A DNA stretch of 21,381 bases from Candidatus Portnoyibacteriota bacterium (GTDB taxonomy: Bacteria; Patescibacteriota; Minisyncoccia; RBG-13-40-8-A; JAUWHN01). The DNA lies in NCBI GenBank assembly GCA_030605865.1, contig JAUWHN010000007.1:1-21381 (forward strand). The letters run 5' to 3'. Below the pieces are notes generated by a model. That model was not told where the DNA came from. It ran no database searches and worked only from the letters and a program-made list of their open reading frames with translations. This document shows, piece after piece, positions 19,411 to 21,381 of this stretch. The position numbers and the translations under genes are program-made. Positions within the stretch are counted from its first letter, which is position 1; each line of letters begins with the position of its first letter.

Positions 19411-20694
19411 ATGGAAATTAACATTAATAAAATTTCTTCAAATCAAGTTGAGATAGAAGTTGAAATCCCAGCTCCTCAGATGGGGGCTTATTTTGATTTA
19501 GCAGCGTCAGAATTAAGCAAAGATATGAAGGTTGATGGATTTCGGCCCGGCAAGGTGCCGGCTGAAATTGTAGAGCGAGAAAAAGGTTCCCAAGAGCTTT
19601 ATAATCAGGCAGCTAATTTAGCTATTCAAAAGACCTTACCCAATGCAATTCTGGATAATGAAATAGAAATCGTCGGCCAGCCAGAAATTCAAGTTATTCA
19701 GATTGCCCGAGGAAATCCAATGAAATACAAAGCTATTTTCTGGATGATTCCAGAAGTTCTTCTGGGAAAATATAAGGAAATAAGAATTAAGAGAAAGAAA
19801 CTAAAAGTTGAAGAAAGAGAAGTTGATAAATCTTTGGAATATCTTCAGAAATCTCGAGCAAAACTCATTACGGTTAATCGACCAGCCAGAAATGGTGATC
19901 GACTAGAAATAGATTTCTCTACCAGGCTTGGAAAGGTAAAGGTTGAAAATGGTGAAAGTAAAAACCACCCCTTAATTCTTGGGGAGGCTCGTTTTATGCC
20001 AGGGTTTGAAAAAGAACTTGAAGGAATGAAGGCCGGCGAAGAAAAAGAATTTTCCTTAAAGGCACCCGAGGAATGGCCCCAGAAAAATCTGGTTGGGAAA
20101 AACCTTGATTTTCAGGTTAAGCTGAATTTAGTTCAAGAGAGAGACATTCCTAAGCTTTCTGATGAATTTGTTAAGAGTTTAGGAGATTTTAAATCCTTGG
20201 ACAAGTTTAAAAAGAGCATAAAAGAAGGCATATTTCAGGAAAAAGAATTGAAAGAAAAAGAGAGGATAAGAGCGGAGATAATAGAGCACATTGCTGATAG
20301 TTCAAAAATAGACATGCCCGAAGCTTTGGTTGTTCTCGAATTAGATAAAATGGTTAATGAGCTTAGAGCAAGCGTAGGGGGCATGGGCTTGGATTTTGAT
20401 AAATATCTTAGTCAAATAAAAAAAACAGTTGATGATTTAAAAAAGGAATGGAAAGCTCAGGCAGAGAAGAGGGCGAGAATCAGCTTGGTTTTAAGAGCAA
20501 TTGCCAAAAAAGAAAAAATAGAAGTTGGCGATGATGAAGTCGAGGAGAAAGTCAATGAAACCTTAAAGCATCATCCAGATACAGAAGAAGCCAAAAAAAA
20601 CCTTGACATTTCTGCTTTAAAAGAGTATACTAAAGGAGTAATTAGAAATGAAAAAGTCTTTGAGCTTTTAGAGCGAGAAGCAAAAATTTTATGA
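19411..20694 (+). CDS. tig: Trigger factor (ribosome-associated chaperone and prolyl isomerase)
   Basis: The 427-residue protein binds the ribosome exit tunnel and folds nascent chains. It has an N-terminal ribosome-binding domain with the signature GFRPGKVPAEIV (usual GFRxGKxP), a FKBP-type isomerase domain (about 155-245, GDRLEIDFST...GFEKELEGMKAGEEKEF) and a long helical C-terminal chaperone domain. ATG 19411 is chosen over the upstream in-frame ATG at 19390, because the latter lies inside hppA and adds a Cys-rich stretch foreign to the family. The stop overlaps the clpP start (ATGA). The tig-clpP pairing is widely conserved. Confidence 0.95.
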   Translation: MEININKISSNQVEIEVEIPAPQMGAYFDLAASELSKDMKVDGFRPGKVPAEIVEREKGSQELYNQAANLAIQKTLPNAILDNEIEIVGQPEIQVIQIARGNPMKYKAIFWMIPEVLLGKYKEIRIKRKKLKVEEREVDKSLEYLQKSRAKLITVNRPARNGDRLEIDFSTRLGKVKVENGESKNHPLILGEARFMPGFEKELEGMKAGEEKEFSLKAPEEWPQKNLVGKNLDFQVKLNLVQERDIPKLSDEFVKSLGDFKSLDKFKKSIKEGIFQEKELKEKERIRAEIIEHIADSSKIDMPEALVVLELDKMVNELRASVGGMGLDFDKYLSQIKKTVDDLKKEWKAQAEKRARISLVLRAIAKKEKIEVGDDEVEEKVNETLKHHPDTEEAKKNLDISALKEYTKGVIRNEKVFELLEREAKIL

Positions 20695-21272
20695 ATTTAA
20701 TACCTACGGTAATAGAAAAATCACAATATGGCGAGCGGGCATATGATATTTATTCTCGCTTGCTTAAGGATAGAATTATTTTTCTTGGCGGGCCAATTAC
20801 TGATGCTGTTGCCAATACAGTGATTGCCCAGTTTTTATTTTTGGAGAATCAGGATCCCAAGAAAGATATCATTATTTATATTAACAGCCCCGGTGGAACT
20901 GTAACCGGCACCATGGCTATGTATGATACTATGCAGTTTGTTAAGTGTGACGTTTCAACGATTTGTATAGGAATTGCTGCCAGTGGCGCTGCTTTGATTT
21001 TAGCCGGAGGAACCAAGGGAAAAAGATTTGTTCTTCCCAACTCCGAGGTTTTGATTCATCAGGTGATGGGCGAAGCCGGCGGCCAGGCAATAGAAATCGA
21101 AATTTCTGCCAAGCATATCATTAAGATTAAAGATAAGCTTAATCAAATTTTAGCCAAGCATACTGGTCAATCCTTAAAAAAAGTTGAAAAAGACACTGAT
21201 CGCGATTTCTACATGAACGCCGAAGAAGCTAAAGAATATGGGATAGTGGACGAAATAATAAAGAAGCGGTAA
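20691..21272 (+). CDS. clpP: ATP-dependent Clp protease proteolytic subunit
   Basis: The 193-residue serine peptidase forms a double heptameric barrel fed by Clp ATPases. Visible features are YDIYSRLLKDRIIFLGGPI, INSPGGTVT, the nucleophile Ser in IGIAASGAALIL, the catalytic His in VLIHQVMG, and the Asp in KDTDRDFYMNAEEAKEYGIVDEI. The nucleophile motif reads AASGAA where most ClpP proteins read AASMGA, so the residue after the Ser is Gly. No clpX follows; the operon ends here at a terminator. Confidence 0.97.
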   Translation: MNLIPTVIEKSQYGERAYDIYSRLLKDRIIFLGGPITDAVANTVIAQFLFLENQDPKKDIIIYINSPGGTVTGTMAMYDTMQFVKCDVSTICIGIAASGAALILAGGTKGKRFVLPNSEVLIHQVMGEAGGQAIEIEISAKHIIKIKDKLNQILAKHTGQSLKKVEKDTDRDFYMNAEEAKEYGIVDEIIKKR

Positions 21273-21283
21273 ATTAGTATTTG

Positions 21284-21319
21284 AAAAATTACCTCGACGT
21301 GACGTCGGGGTAATTTTTT
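21284..21319. terminator. Strong bidirectional terminator after clpP
   Basis: A 16-bp stem (21284-21299 with 21303-21318, one T-G pair) with loop TGA, flanked by A and T runs so that it works on both strands. It separates clpP from the convergent gene at the edge. Its core CGACGTGACGTCGG equals that of the palindrome inside tsaE. Confidence 0.9.
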
Positions 21320-21334
21320 ATTTGGATTATTTTT

Positions 21335-21381
21335 TTATTTTAAAATATCCAGTAAACTTTGGCCGGTCATTTCAGGGGGCT
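21335..21381 (-). CDS. gpmI: 3' end of a gene resembling 2,3-bisphosphoglycerate-independent phosphoglycerate mutase
   Basis: On the minus strand the last 15 codons read PPEMTGQSLLDILK and a TAA stop. The 'P.eMTGkSL' ending is characteristic of the C-terminus of GpmI, a glycolytic enzyme, and of some related alkaline-phosphatase-superfamily enzymes. Only this tail is in the window, so the assignment rests on a short motif. Confidence 0.55.
   Translation of the reverse strand, partial: PPEMTGQSLLDILK

Noticed and set aside
1..21381. Recoded UGA (Gly) genetic code, as in some Patescibacteria
   Set aside because: Several genes end at TGA in ATGA overlaps with well-defined C-termini, so TGA works as a stop.

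Overview
The window is an A+T-rich, gene-dense stretch with housekeeping content. Several features suggest a Candidate Phyla Radiation (Patescibacteria) bacterium, probably of the Parcubacteria type: overlapping ATGA start/stop junctions, compact information-processing genes, a lamin-tail/PKD surface protein, one type IV pilus assembly ATPase, an ion-pumping membrane pyrophosphatase, and few Shine-Dalgarno sites. TGA acts as a stop at many gene ends, so the recoded UGA=Gly lineages are unlikely. The lineage is inferred from gene content only; no marker gene was compared.

Layout. Positions 1-1731 (minus) hold a coupled operon: tsaE, then a stand-alone 5'-3' exonuclease, then the polymerase part of DNA polymerase I (cut by the window edge), each overlapping the next by ATGA. 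Positions 1792-4709 (plus) hold a degenerate DHH-family protein and the pilus ATPase PilB. Positions 4710-4962 hold a strongly folded, probably minus-strand RNA driven by a perfect TTGACA-17-TATAAT promoter. Positions 4974-5977 are ruvB with a one-base frameshift in a run of A. A two-LTD surface protein follows (6038-7642). Positions 7696-9111 (minus) are nucleotidyltransferase, YraN and a TrpR-like regulator. Positions 9188-10862 (minus) are the CCA-adding enzyme followed by tRNA-Pro(CGG) and tRNA-Ala(CGC). Positions 10954-13062 (plus) are an operon that begins with tRNA-Arg(TCG), carries a truncated NUDIX gene, an RNase Z-like metallo-beta-lactamase-fold hydrolase and a DUF362 gene, and ends with tRNA-Lys(CTT) touching the last stop codon. 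Positions 13160-16182 are rpsO, an NYN-domain putative nuclease and pnp. Positions 16186-21319 are nusA, membrane pyrophosphatase, trigger factor and clpP, closed by a 16-bp terminator. The last 47 bases are the 3' end of a convergent gene that looks like gpmI.

How the genes fit together. Most of the window serves RNA and protein maturation: tRNA 3' end formation (CCA enzyme, RNase Z-like protein, tRNAs), RNA decay (PNPase, NYN), transcription elongation/termination (NusA), tRNA t6A modification (TsaE), folding and proteolysis (trigger factor, ClpP), and DNA repair (Pol I parts, RuvB).

The most interesting structure is not a gene family. Short GC-rich palindromes lie inside coding regions in frame (tsaE, DHH gene, yraN twice, cca twice, pnp). 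Some share cores with each other or with the clpP terminator. A related 40-base double hairpin precisely interrupts a duplicated tRNA T-loop sequence downstream of tRNA-Lys. The second main lead is the structured RNA at 4710-4927.
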